Source of the DNA: Actinomycetota bacterium
GTDB taxonomy: Bacteria; Actinomycetota; Humimicrobiia; Humimicrobiales; Humimicrobiaceae
Length of the DNA: 14,921 nt
NCBI GenBank assembly: GCA_023379515.1
Contig: JAMCQQ010000145.1
Coordinates: 1 to 14,921 of the forward strand
Direction of reading: 5' to 3'
Positions 7,045 through 14,103 of the stretch are shown in pieces. Positions within the stretch are counted from its first letter, which is position 1. The number at the start of each line of letters is the position of its first letter. Both the position numbers and the translations under genes were made by a program. The notes below the pieces were generated by a model. The model ran no database searches and had not been told where the DNA came from. It worked only from the letters and a program-made list of their open reading frames with translations.

Positions 7045-8049
7045 ATGAAAGTTAAATGGGCTGTTATTGGTGCAACAGGATGGGCAGGAAGCATAATAAT
7101 AAAGCAGGCGATATTACCATCAGATATCTGTGAACTTACTGCTGTTCAGAGTCTTGACAGAGAGGCAGTAATAAACCTTTCCAAAAAAAATAATGTCCCA
7201 TGGTTTATATCGGTAGAAGAAATGATTAAAAATACTGAGTGCGATGCTGTATATATTGCTTCTCCGCAAAATGTTCACAATGAACACCTGAAGATTGCTG
7301 CAAAATATAAGAAACATGTTTTTTGTGAGAAACCACTTGCATTAAATGTGAAAGAAGCAGATGAAATGGTAAAAGCATGTAAAATAAATAATATTAAATT
7401 TGGCACCGGTTTTAATCTGAGATTTAATAATTTACATGTAAAAGCAAAAGAACTGGTGGCAAATGGTGCAATTGGAAAAGTTGTATCGGCAAGGTGTCAA
7501 TACGGCCAGAACTTTCTTCCAAATCCCAATGCTTTCAGACAAAAACAATCTCTTGCAGGCGGAGGCTCCATGGTCGACATGGGTAACCATGCAATGGATC
7601 TTATAGAATTTGTAACAGGAAAGACGATAGATAAAGTCTTGGCTGTAACACAAAATATCATACACAACTATGAGGTTGAGGATACCTGTGCCGCCCTGCT
7701 TGAATTTTCTGACGGGGGATTTGCTTTTGTTGATGCCTATTACTGTATGTCCATTAATATCTTAAGGAATGATCTGGAGATAAATGGGAGTAAAGGCGTT
7801 ATTTATACAGTTGATTCTTTAAGAGGAATGGCTACAGGCGGAAAAATGTTTCTTGTCAAGGATGGGGAAAAGGAAGAATTTGTACATGATGGGAAAAATA
7901 TGTATAAGGAAGAATTTGAAGCGTTTTCAAATGCAATTATAAAGAATATGGAACCGTCATGCAGTGGTGCAGATGGTCTGCACAGCCAGAAGATACTTGA
8001 AGCTGTTTATGTTTCTGCAAAGAGGGGCAGCAAAGTTGAAATTTCCTGA
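7045..8049 (+). CDS. Gfo/Idh/MocA family NAD(P)-dependent oxidoreductase
   Basis: This is a cytoplasmic dehydrogenase of the glucose-fructose oxidoreductase/inositol dehydrogenase family, 334 residues. The N-terminal Rossmann part has VIGATGWAG (7-15), a Gly-rich loop of G-x-x-G-x-x-G form rather than the usual GxGxxG. The family EKP motif is at 95-97 (FCEKPLA, with the catalytic-type Lys96), and the D-x-x-x-H motif is D178/H182 in GGGSMVDMGNHAMDL. It oxidises a sugar, polyol or sugar-acid hydroxyl to a ketone, or the reverse. An AAGGA site sits about 6 bp before the ATG. It follows the DegT-family gene after a 186-bp gap and is the last gene before promoter P1, so it may end the first transcription unit, although no terminator hairpin is evident after it. 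Substrate unknown. Confidence 0.92.
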   Translation: MKVKWAVIGATGWAGSIIIKQAILPSDICELTAVQSLDREAVINLSKKNNVPWFISVEEMIKNTECDAVYIASPQNVHNEHLKIAAKYKKHVFCEKPLALNVKEADEMVKACKINNIKFGTGFNLRFNNLHVKAKELVANGAIGKVVSARCQYGQNFLPNPNAFRQKQSLAGGGSMVDMGNHAMDLIEFVTGKTIDKVLAVTQNIIHNYEVEDTCAALLEFSDGGFAFVDAYYCMSINILRNDLEINGSKGVIYTVDSLRGMATGGKMFLVKDGEKEEFVHDGKNMYKEEFEAFSNAIIKNMEPSCSGADGLHSQKILEAVYVSAKRGSKVEIS

Positions 8050-8083
8050 TAATAAATTTTAAGGAAGTGTGAACTAAAAAAAC

Positions 8084-8112
8084 TTGACAACGGAATAAAT
8101 AATTGATACTAT
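8084..8112 (+). promoter_or_regulatory. Sigma-70-type promoter P1
   Basis: A consensus -35 TTGACA (8084-8089) is followed at 17 bp by TACTAT (8107-8112); GATACT at 8105 is an alternative -10. The predicted start of transcription falls in the palindrome at 8113-8138. It would drive the mutarotase-family gene with a leader of about 110 nt. Confidence 0.7.
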
Positions 8113-8138
8113 GAAACCAATTTCATGAAATTGATTTC
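8113..8138 (+). promoter_or_regulatory. 26-bp palindromic operator overlapping the P1 start site
   Basis: The site is a palindrome with 12 of 13 base pairs matching, centred on CATG (8124-8127). It also reads as two GAAA-N4-TTTC units separated by AT. It begins immediately after the -10, a standard repressor position. The regulator family is not identifiable from the sequence. Confidence 0.7.
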
Positions 8139-8229
8139 AATTTTTATATCGTTGTTTTTTTAAGATCATTCCAAACTCTATTATTTTTAAATAGCTGTTG
8201 GTTTTGAAGATTTTTATAAATAGGTAAAT

Positions 8230-8538
8230 ATGTTAAGAATAGCAAGACATGCAAAATTAAAACCTGGTTGTGAGAGAGAATACATCAAGAGGCATAAAGA
8301 AATATGGCCGGATGTTCTAAGATTAATTAAAAAAGCAGGTGTGAAAAATTATAGTATTTTTATTTCTGAACTGGATTTATTTTCTTATTTTGAAGTAGAA
8401 AATTGGGATGAAGCAATTAAGAAGATGCTAAGTGATTCAATTGGTGAAAAATTTCAGGAATATATGGCTCCATTAATGGATGCTGAAGATCCAAAATCTC
8501 CATGGACAGTTATTGATGAGGTATTTTATCTGGAATAA
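8230..8538 (+). CDS. rhaM: L-rhamnose mutarotase family protein
   Basis: This is a small single-domain protein of 102 residues, the usual size of RhaM, which interconverts the alpha and beta anomers of L-rhamnose and feeds the right anomer to the next enzyme. The opening R-x-A-R-H-A-K-L-K-P-G-C, the block YIKRHKEIWPDVL with His22 and Trp26-Pro27, the N-Y-S-I-F strand, and the C-terminal MAPLMDAED fit the family; His22 matches the proposed catalytic position in E. coli RhaM. The ribosome site before the ATG is weak (AGGT). It is the only gene between promoters P1 and P2. No rhaA, rhaB or rhaD genes are in the window, so the true substrate may be another deoxy or uronic sugar. Confidence 0.9.
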   Translation: MLRIARHAKLKPGCEREYIKRHKEIWPDVLRLIKKAGVKNYSIFISELDLFSYFEVENWDEAIKKMLSDSIGEKFQEYMAPLMDAEDPKSPWTVIDEVFYLE

Positions 8539-8621
8539 TTTTATACATAAAAACAACTAATTTTATCTGTATGTTCAGGAAAACGTCTCAGAATAGTTCT
8601 AAAAACAGAAATTTAAAAAAC

Positions 8622-8653
8622 TTGATTTTTAAAAGTATTAGTAATAATATAAT
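8622..8653 (+). promoter_or_regulatory. Probable promoter P2 of the ABC importer
   Basis: A perfect TATAAT lies at 8648-8653. The best -35, TTGATT (8622-8627), is 20 bp from it, or 17 bp from the overlapping TAATAT at 8645-8650. The predicted start falls inside the LacI-type palindrome at 8655-8674. Confidence 0.6.
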
Positions 8654-8654
8654 T

Positions 8655-8674
8655 CATGTTAAACGTTTACCATG
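8655..8674 (+). promoter_or_regulatory. LacI-family-type operator
   Basis: This 20-bp palindrome has 9 of 10 base pairs matching and is centred on CG, with core AAACGTTT flanked by CATG on both sides. The central CG with A/T arms is the hallmark of LacI/GalR-family operators. It starts one base after the -10, so bound repressor would block P2. Half-sites are one base longer than the CcpA cre consensus, making a dedicated sugar repressor more likely than CcpA. Confidence 0.72.
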
Positions 8675-8708
8675 CTAAATTCAACATAGAAACTTATAAA
8701 TACAAATT

Positions 8709-8750
8709 ATGGAAGGAGGAAATATAGAAAAACAATCATTTAACAATTAA
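8709..8750 (+). other. Leader with a strong Shine-Dalgarno and a possible 13-codon ORF
   Basis: AAGGAGG at 8713-8719 is not followed by any ATG, GTG or TTG at normal distance, and the binding-protein start is about 60 bp further. An ATG at 8709 opens a 13-codon frame that contains the AAGGAGG itself and stops at 8750. It is more likely a ribosome-binding leader element than a gene. Confidence 0.35.
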
Positions 8751-8779
8751 GAAAAATAATTATGCGAAAGGAGATGAAA

Positions 8780-10165
8780 ATGAAAAAAAGTTTACTATGG
8801 CTGCTGACTTTGATAATGATAACCGCAATGGTAGTATCGATTAGCTTTATTGGTTGCAAGACTACGCCTGAAACAACTACAGCAGAAACCACAGCAGCTG
8901 CAGAAACAACAGCTGCAGAAGAAACAATTGAAGAGACAACAGCAGCGGAACAAGAACCTGTAACTCTGAAGGTGTTAAATTGGGCACCCGGTGGACAGGA
9001 ATTCTGGGATGCTACTGCTGCCGCTTTCAGTGTAAAATATCCATGGATAACTGTGGAATATGAATCTGTTCCTTTTGAACGTTATTATGAGAAACAAGGT
9101 GCTTATCTGACGTCCAGATCCGGACCTGATGTAATGGTAAATAACTCCGGTTTCGAACTCTGGGAACGCAAAGATTCATATATTCCTATAACTGACAGGA
9201 TGACCCAGGAACTGAAGGATTCGCTATATAACTGGAGTGACAGCGCTCTGTATTTTGATCCTAATGAAGAAATTTATGGAATTTCTCCAAGTTATCAGGG
9301 AAATGTAATGTATTACAATATTGATATCATTAAAGAGGCAGGACTCGATCCTGACAATCCGCCAAAAACATGGGAAGAATTTGCCACTTGGGCAGACGCA
9401 ATATTAGCTATTGGCAAAGCTCCTCTTGCAATGGGTATAACCCATACAATTGCATACTGGTTTGTTCCTGAGATTTTAAAATACTATTTAACCGGTCCTC
9501 AGGATATCCAGGACTTCATGAGAGGTAAGATTAACTGGACTGACGACAGACTTAAAAATACACTTGCAAAAATGGCTGAAATTGCAGAAATGGGTTGGTT
9601 CCAGGAAGGAGCTGAAACAACCACATACCTGCCTGATGGCGGAGATGCCTTTATCCGTGGTGACACTGCATTGGCTTATGGAATTGTTTCAGACGTTTTC
9701 AACTGGAAAATCTGGGGAGATGCAATGGGTTATGATAAGATTGGTGTTATGAGATGGCCTGCAATTGATCCAAATGCTCCATTTGCTTATAAATTCAGCG
9801 GTCTTGCAGGACTTACTCATGGTATTGCAGCATGGACAGAACATCCGGAAGAAGCATGGTTATATGTTCAGTGGATGGCCTCGAAAGAAAATGCTGACCT
9901 GTTCCTGAAAATGGCTGGCGGGCAACCGAACTATAAAGATTTTGATAAGAGCATAATTACCAATTCACCGGCTTTCACAGCTATACAGGATATTCTTCCT
10001 GATAACATGCCTCACCTTGGTGTTCTCATGAGCGGTAGAGAATTGGATGCTGTAAGTAGAGGATACCAGCAAATAATGGCTAAGGAGATAACAGTTGATG
10101 AATGGGTTACTATGATGCAGGATGCTTTAGAGCAGTCAGAAGAAAAACAAGCAGCAGGGCAATAA
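8780..10165 (+). CDS. ABC transporter sugar-binding lipoprotein (extracellular solute-binding protein family 1)
   Basis: This is the surface-anchored binding protein of a CUT1-type carbohydrate importer, 461 residues. A signal peptide (charged MKK, hydrophobic 4-22) ends in a lipobox F-I-G-Cys26. A low-complexity Thr/Glu/Ala linker follows (about 27-60), probably a flexible tether, before the mature family 1 domain that begins V-T-L-K-V-L-N-W. Family features include the S-Y-Q-G-N-V-M-Y-Y-N-I-D strand, the K-T-W-E-E-F helix and a W-x-x-W-M-A-S-K-E-N block near the C-terminus. The start at 8780 is preferred over ATG 8762 because AAAGGAG (8767-8773) lies 6 bp before it. It follows P2 and the LacI-type operator. 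The ligand is not deducible; it is probably a mono- or oligosaccharide or a sugar acid. Confidence 0.94.
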   Translation: MKKSLLWLLTLIMITAMVVSISFIGCKTTPETTTAETTAAAETTAAEETIEETTAAEQEPVTLKVLNWAPGGQEFWDATAAAFSVKYPWITVEYESVPFERYYEKQGAYLTSRSGPDVMVNNSGFELWERKDSYIPITDRMTQELKDSLYNWSDSALYFDPNEEIYGISPSYQGNVMYYNIDIIKEAGLDPDNPPKTWEEFATWADAILAIGKAPLAMGITHTIAYWFVPEILKYYLTGPQDIQDFMRGKINWTDDRLKNTLAKMAEIAEMGWFQEGAETTTYLPDGGDAFIRGDTALAYGIVSDVFNWKIWGDAMGYDKIGVMRWPAIDPNAPFAYKFSGLAGLTHGIAAWTEHPEEAWLYVQWMASKENADLFLKMAGGQPNYKDFDKSIITNSPAFTAIQDILPDNMPHLGVLMSGRELDAVSRGYQQIMAKEITVDEWVTMMQDALEQSEEKQAAGQ

Positions 10166-10219
10166 TGTATCATTGTCATTTTATGACTGTTAATACATAA
10201 TTGTTTTACAGTTGTTTTA

Positions 10220-10247
10220 GTGTGGTCTGTCCATTGACAGACCACAC
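10220..10247 (+). other. Perfect 12-bp intercistronic RNA hairpin
   Basis: GTGTGGTCTGTC (10220-10231) pairs with GACAGACCACAC (10236-10247) across a 4-nt loop. No U-run follows (AGTTAAATA), so it is not a classic intrinsic terminator. Lying between the binding-protein and permease genes, it probably stabilises the 3' end of the binding-protein message or causes partial termination, giving more binding protein than permease. Confidence 0.8.
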
Positions 10248-10310
10248 AGTTAAATAAACACTAAATCAAGGGTATTTGTTAGATTTAATATTAATGTAAA
10301 AATAGTTCAT

Positions 10311-11282
10311 ATGAACAGATTTAAAAATGAGATACTTACTAGAGAAAGAGATTTGGAGACTACTCCAGGAAAAAGAAAATTTTCAATAGAAAATTTGTGG
10401 GGCATATTGTTTGTTCTTCCTGCGCTTTGGCTTGCAATAAATTTCAAAATTTATCCACTCATCAGAGGTCTTTATGAGAGTTTTTTCCATTTTGAAGGTG
10501 GCTTTAAGATGGAATATGTGGGACTTGATAACTTTATCAGGATGTTTGGTGATGAGCAGGTAAGAACTGCTTTTTTTAATGCTTTTAAGATTATGCTGAC
10601 ATTGCCAGTTTGGATAATTTTTCCTCTTGTTTTAGCTTTTTTAATATTCCAGAGAACGCCCGGATGGTCATTTTTCAGAGCGGTTTTTTTTATACCTTAT
10701 ATAATTGCGCCAATAATTGTTGGTCAGATTTTTAGAGAATTATTAAATCAAACCGGTCCGATTAATTTGATATTAAAATCAATAGGATTAGGAGTACTTA
10801 CACTGTCATGGCTCTCAAACAAGTACAGCGCACTTTGGGTGATGATTAGCGTAGTGCTTTGGAGTTTTAACGGACTTGGAATAGTAACATATCTTGCCGG
10901 CTTCGCAACTATACCGGAAGATATATTTGATGCAGCAGAGATAGATGGTGCAGGATTCTGGAGTAAAATTTTTAAAATAGTTCTTCCTATGATGTGGCCG
11001 GTGATAGGTTATTGGACTATCCTCTGCACAGGAGGAATGCTGTTGTGGATGTTTCCATTTATCCTTTCGCTGACAGACGGAGGTCCGGGATATACTACCA
11101 TGCTTCCTGAATATTTGGTATATACAACTGCATTTAAATTTTTTGAAAGGGGTTATGGTACTGCTATAGGTGTTGCATTGTTTTTTCTTGTTTTAATCTT
11201 CAGTATATTTCAGGTTAGATATATGTATATTGCAGGTGGTGGAGAAGTTAGAAAAAGAACTTTCAGAAGGAGAAGATTATGA
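10311..11282 (+). CDS. Sugar ABC transporter permease, MalF-like
   Basis: This is an inner-membrane subunit of the CUT1 importer, 323 residues. Six hydrophobic segments are visible at about 28-48, 92-113, 120-141, 172-196, 228-251 and 284-303. The cytoplasmic EAA loop that docks the ATPase is at about 207-226 (DAAEIDGAGFWSKIFKIVLP). The first 27 residues are charged and cytoplasmic. The start at 10311 has no clear ribosome site; the N-terminus is credible by family length, but a weak or coupled start is likely. Its stop overlaps the next permease start by 4 bp (ATGA), so the two subunits are translationally coupled and probably made in equal amounts. Confidence 0.94.
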   Translation: MNRFKNEILTRERDLETTPGKRKFSIENLWGILFVLPALWLAINFKIYPLIRGLYESFFHFEGGFKMEYVGLDNFIRMFGDEQVRTAFFNAFKIMLTLPVWIIFPLVLAFLIFQRTPGWSFFRAVFFIPYIIAPIIVGQIFRELLNQTGPINLILKSIGLGVLTLSWLSNKYSALWVMISVVLWSFNGLGIVTYLAGFATIPEDIFDAAEIDGAGFWSKIFKIVLPMMWPVIGYWTILCTGGMLLWMFPFILSLTDGGPGYTTMLPEYLVYTTAFKFFERGYGTAIGVALFFLVLIFSIFQVRYMYIAGGGEVRKRTFRRRRL

Positions 11283-12142
11283 AAAAATCCCAAGTATATC
11301 TATTCAGCTGGCTTGGCTTCAGATTAAAATTAAATAAATGGTTAATAACGGTTATTTTGATAATATGGAGCTTGATTGCCATTTTCCCACTTGTTTATAC
11401 TTTTATTAACTCTTTTAAAACCAGGGCAGGTTATGCAAATAATCGCTTCTGGTTTGTAGAAATGCCGACAATAGCAAACTATACTGATGTACTCGGGAGG
11501 TTTAATTTCTGGAGGCTGCTTCTTAATTCTTTTATCACCACATTTGGCGGGGTAATATTGTGTACAATAGTTTCTTTCTTAGCAGCTTATGCAATAAGTA
11601 AAATCAGATTTAGAGGAAGCAATCTGGTTTTTATGCTTATAATTGCAACTCTTATGATTCCTAATCAGACGATAATGTATCCTTTATATCAGACAGCATT
11701 TGATATGAAATTTGTTAATAATTATCTGGGACTTATAATAATTTATGCAGCTTTTGGATTACCACTGGGTACTTACTTGATTGCAGCTTATTTAAAAAGT
11801 ATCCCTGATGATTTGCTGGAAGCTGCCAGAATTGACGGAGCAAATCATTTTCAGATTTTAATCAAAGTAATGTTTCCTATAAGTATTCCTGCTGTGGTTA
11901 CGCTGGCTATAATTAATACTGTCTGGATGTGGAATGATTTGCTCCTGCCCCTGCTTATCATGCAAAGTCAAAAAGTTACAACCCTTATGGTTGCTGTTTC
12001 ACTTATAAGGACTCAGTATGATATGCATATTCCTCTTATAAGTGCCGGTCTTATAATCTCAGTAGTGCCTGTAATCATAGCGTATTTTATAGGCCAAAGG
12101 CAGCTTATAAAAGGTTTGACCGCGGGTGCCGTTAAGTCATAG
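11279..12142 (+). CDS. Sugar ABC transporter permease, MalG-like
   Basis: This is the second CUT1 permease subunit, 287 residues. Hydrophobic segments are at about 22-43, 85-105, 115-135, 148-171, 200-222 and 250-275. The EAA loop is at about 181-200 (EAARIDGANHFQILIKVMFP), the MalG-type docking sequence for the nucleotide-binding subunit. AAGGAG (11267-11272) lies 6 bp before the start. It forms the transmembrane heterodimer with the preceding permease. No ATP-binding subunit follows; a shared MsmK/UgpC-type ATPase elsewhere in the genome is the usual solution for CUT1 systems and is inferred here. Confidence 0.94.
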   Translation: MKKSQVYLFSWLGFRLKLNKWLITVILIIWSLIAIFPLVYTFINSFKTRAGYANNRFWFVEMPTIANYTDVLGRFNFWRLLLNSFITTFGGVILCTIVSFLAAYAISKIRFRGSNLVFMLIIATLMIPNQTIMYPLYQTAFDMKFVNNYLGLIIIYAAFGLPLGTYLIAAYLKSIPDDLLEAARIDGANHFQILIKVMFPISIPAVVTLAIINTVWMWNDLLLPLLIMQSQKVTTLMVAVSLIRTQYDMHIPLISAGLIISVVPVIIAYFIGQRQLIKGLTAGAVKS

Positions 12143-12236
12143 TATAACTTTAAGCAGCTGTTGATTTTGAAATTAAATAAGATATTCTGAATATTTTGTA
12201 ATCTGCTTTAAGATTCCTGTGTAGGGGAGCTGTTGC

Positions 12237-13361
12237 ATGGATTCCAAGCAAAGAATTTTAAACCTTCTTAACCACAAAGAAGCCGATAGAGTTGGCATAC
12301 TTGATGCTTATTGGGAAGAAACTCTGCTAAGGTGGAAATCTGAAGGTTTTCCCGATAATACAGATATTTCAGACTATTTTTGTCACGATATCTCTTTTAT
12401 CTGGTTTGAAGCGAGGCTCGGCCTTAAAGAAGAATTGGTTTTAGAGGATGAAGAGAATAAATATGTGAAAAATATTGATGGTATTATTTTCAAGATACCA
12501 AAAAAAGGTGTCCCCTATATTAAAGATGATGTAGACCTGCCTGGTTTTCCTGTTGAATATACAATTAAAAGCAGGTCAGACTGGTTAAAATATAAAAAGT
12601 ATTTCTTTCCAAATGAATGGAGAATGGCTTTTAAACCGGAAATTACCCCTGCCTATCATGGAACTAAAGAAACTATGCAGGATTTGGTGAATTATTATTC
12701 AGGGCTTAAATCCAAAAAAAGGTTCATTTTTTTTTCACCTCGTGAACCTTTTGAAGCAACCCGGAACATGATGGGTTCGGAGAATTTTTTTATGCAGATA
12801 GCCCTGGATAAATCCTGGATAAGAGAACTTTTTGAGGAACAAGCTGATATGATTATCGGCATGTATAAGATATTTGTTTCAAAAGGATTCAAATTTGATG
12901 GTTTTTGGGCATGGGGAGATATATGTTTTAATAAAGGCATGATAATTTCTCCTTCAGATTACTGCAAACTTCTTTTGCCTGTTCATAAAAAGTTGTTTGG
13001 TTTTTTTAGAAACCAGGATATGCATGTTGCATACCACACGGACGGATTTATTGATGAAGCGCTTCCGCTGCTTGTAGAGGCAGGAATAACTGCTATACAA
13101 CCACTTGAAGTAAAAGCAGGCAACAGCATTTTTGAAATAAAAAAAAAGTATGGCAGGAATTTAACATGTTTTGGCAACATAGATTCAAGGATTATGGCTG
13201 GTTCCAGAAAAGAAATTGAGTCAGAAATAAAAGAAAAAGTTACTTTTGCAAAAAAAGGTGGGGGATACATATATCATTCAGACCATTCAGTTCCCGCAGA
13301 TGTTAGTTTTAGTAATTATGTTTTTGTTATGGATTGTGTAAAAAAATATGGAAGCTACTAA
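12237..13361 (+). CDS. Uroporphyrinogen decarboxylase (URO-D) fold protein, probably not a heme enzyme
   Basis: This is a 374-residue TIM-barrel protein of the URO-D superfamily. The N-terminal R-I-L-N-L-L-N-H-K-E-A-D-R-V opening is shared by HemE and the corrinoid methyltransferase (MtaA/MtbA) groups. Visible conserved features are S-P-R-E-P-F-E (167-173), YHTDG (266-270), CFGNID (311-316) and HSDHSVP (347-353). The H-x-C motif of zinc-type MtaA enzymes reads His267-Thr-Asp269 here, so it is not a typical coenzyme M methyltransferase, and no heme or corrinoid gene is nearby. GGGGAG lies 7 bp before the ATG. It sits 94 bp after the importer and 1 bp before an amidohydrolase-like gene, so a metabolic role on the imported compound is likely. 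The reaction is unknown. Confidence 0.85.
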   Translation: MDSKQRILNLLNHKEADRVGILDAYWEETLLRWKSEGFPDNTDISDYFCHDISFIWFEARLGLKEELVLEDEENKYVKNIDGIIFKIPKKGVPYIKDDVDLPGFPVEYTIKSRSDWLKYKKYFFPNEWRMAFKPEITPAYHGTKETMQDLVNYYSGLKSKKRFIFFSPREPFEATRNMMGSENFFMQIALDKSWIRELFEEQADMIIGMYKIFVSKGFKFDGFWAWGDICFNKGMIISPSDYCKLLLPVHKKLFGFFRNQDMHVAYHTDGFIDEALPLLVEAGITAIQPLEVKAGNSIFEIKKKYGRNLTCFGNIDSRIMAGSRKEIESEIKEKVTFAKKGGGYIYHSDHSVPADVSFSNYVFVMDCVKKYGSY

Positions 13362-13362
13362 A

Positions 13363-14103
13363 ATGCTGGATTTTTTTGACTGCAATTGCAAATATGGATA
13401 TTTTTCAATCCCGGTTTTTAAAGCTGCAAAAACCCCTGCAGAACTTATTGAAGAAATGGAATATTGCGGAATCAAGAGGGCAATTGTCAGCAGCACAGAA
13501 ATGATTTTCCATTCACCACTGGAGGGAAATCCGGCACTTTTAGACGAGATAAAACATTACCCTCAACTAATTCCAACCAGAGTTATATTGCCGACACAGA
13601 CCGGAGAGCAGACGGAAAATTTAATTTTTTTTAAAGAATTAAAAAAGCAGAGTATAAAAATATTGATGGCATTGCCAAATGAAAATCATTATTTTCTTGA
13701 TAAAGAGACTTTCGGGAATCTTTTCAATGAATTATCGGAAAGAAAAATACCATTACTGATAAAAGCTCCCCTGGTGCAGATAAGAGATATATTAAGGGAA
13801 TATCCGGAACTAATTATAATCGCAATTTCACAGGGACCGCATCCGCTTGACAGGTATTTGCGACCATTGATTGAAAATTACTCTAATTTCTTTTTTGATA
13901 TTTCAACTTATTTAAGCGAATATGGCATTGAAGATCTTTGCGGCAAGTATGGGCCCCAAAGACTGTTGTTTGGGACAGGCTATCCTGCAAATTACATGGG
14001 ATCTGCAGTATTAAGATTAACACAAGCGGGGATTTCTCAGGAATATAAAGAAGCGATAGCATCAAAAAATCTTGATAGAATATTATCTAAAGTTTTATTA
14101 TGA
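13363..14103 (+). CDS. Amidohydrolase-fold protein lacking the metal ligands
   Basis: This is a 246-residue protein with the layout of an amidohydrolase-2 TIM barrel. It opens FFDCNCKYG (4-12) where active relatives have D-x-H-x-H, so both histidines are replaced (N8, K10). It ends RLLFGTGYP (200-208) where they have F-G-(T/S)-D, so the catalytic Asp is Gly206. The expected strand histidines align with K134 and I155. The start at 13363 is preferred because GGAAG (13350-13354) sits 8 bp before it; ATG 13348 overlaps the URO-D-fold gene. The stop overlaps the next gene by 4 bp. It may be a catalytically inactive partner of the next protein, or use a different chemistry; the reading frame is intact, so it is not an obvious pseudogene. 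Confidence 0.8.
   Translation: MLDFFDCNCKYGYFSIPVFKAAKTPAELIEEMEYCGIKRAIVSSTEMIFHSPLEGNPALLDEIKHYPQLIPTRVILPTQTGEQTENLIFFKELKKQSIKILMALPNENHYFLDKETFGNLFNELSERKIPLLIKAPLVQIRDILREYPELIIIAISQGPHPLDRYLRPLIENYSNFFFDISTYLSEYGIEDLCGKYGPQRLLFGTGYPANYMGSAVLRLTQAGISQEYKEAIASKNLDRILSKVLL

Noticed and set aside
8591..8602. Small AGAA-TAG-TTCT inverted repeat after the mutarotase gene
   Set aside because: The stem is only 4 bp with no U-run, too weak to call a terminator.
8762..8779. Earlier ATG start for the binding protein
   Set aside because: The AAAGGAG ribosome site lies inside this stretch and points to ATG 8780, which also gives a standard M-K-K signal peptide.
10220..10260. Intrinsic terminator after the binding protein
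   Set aside because: The stem is excellent, but the following sequence is not U-rich on either strand, so it is listed as a stabilising hairpin instead.
13348..13362. Earlier ATG start for the first amidohydrolase-fold gene
   Set aside because: It overlaps the URO-D-fold gene, and GGAAG spaces correctly only to 13363.
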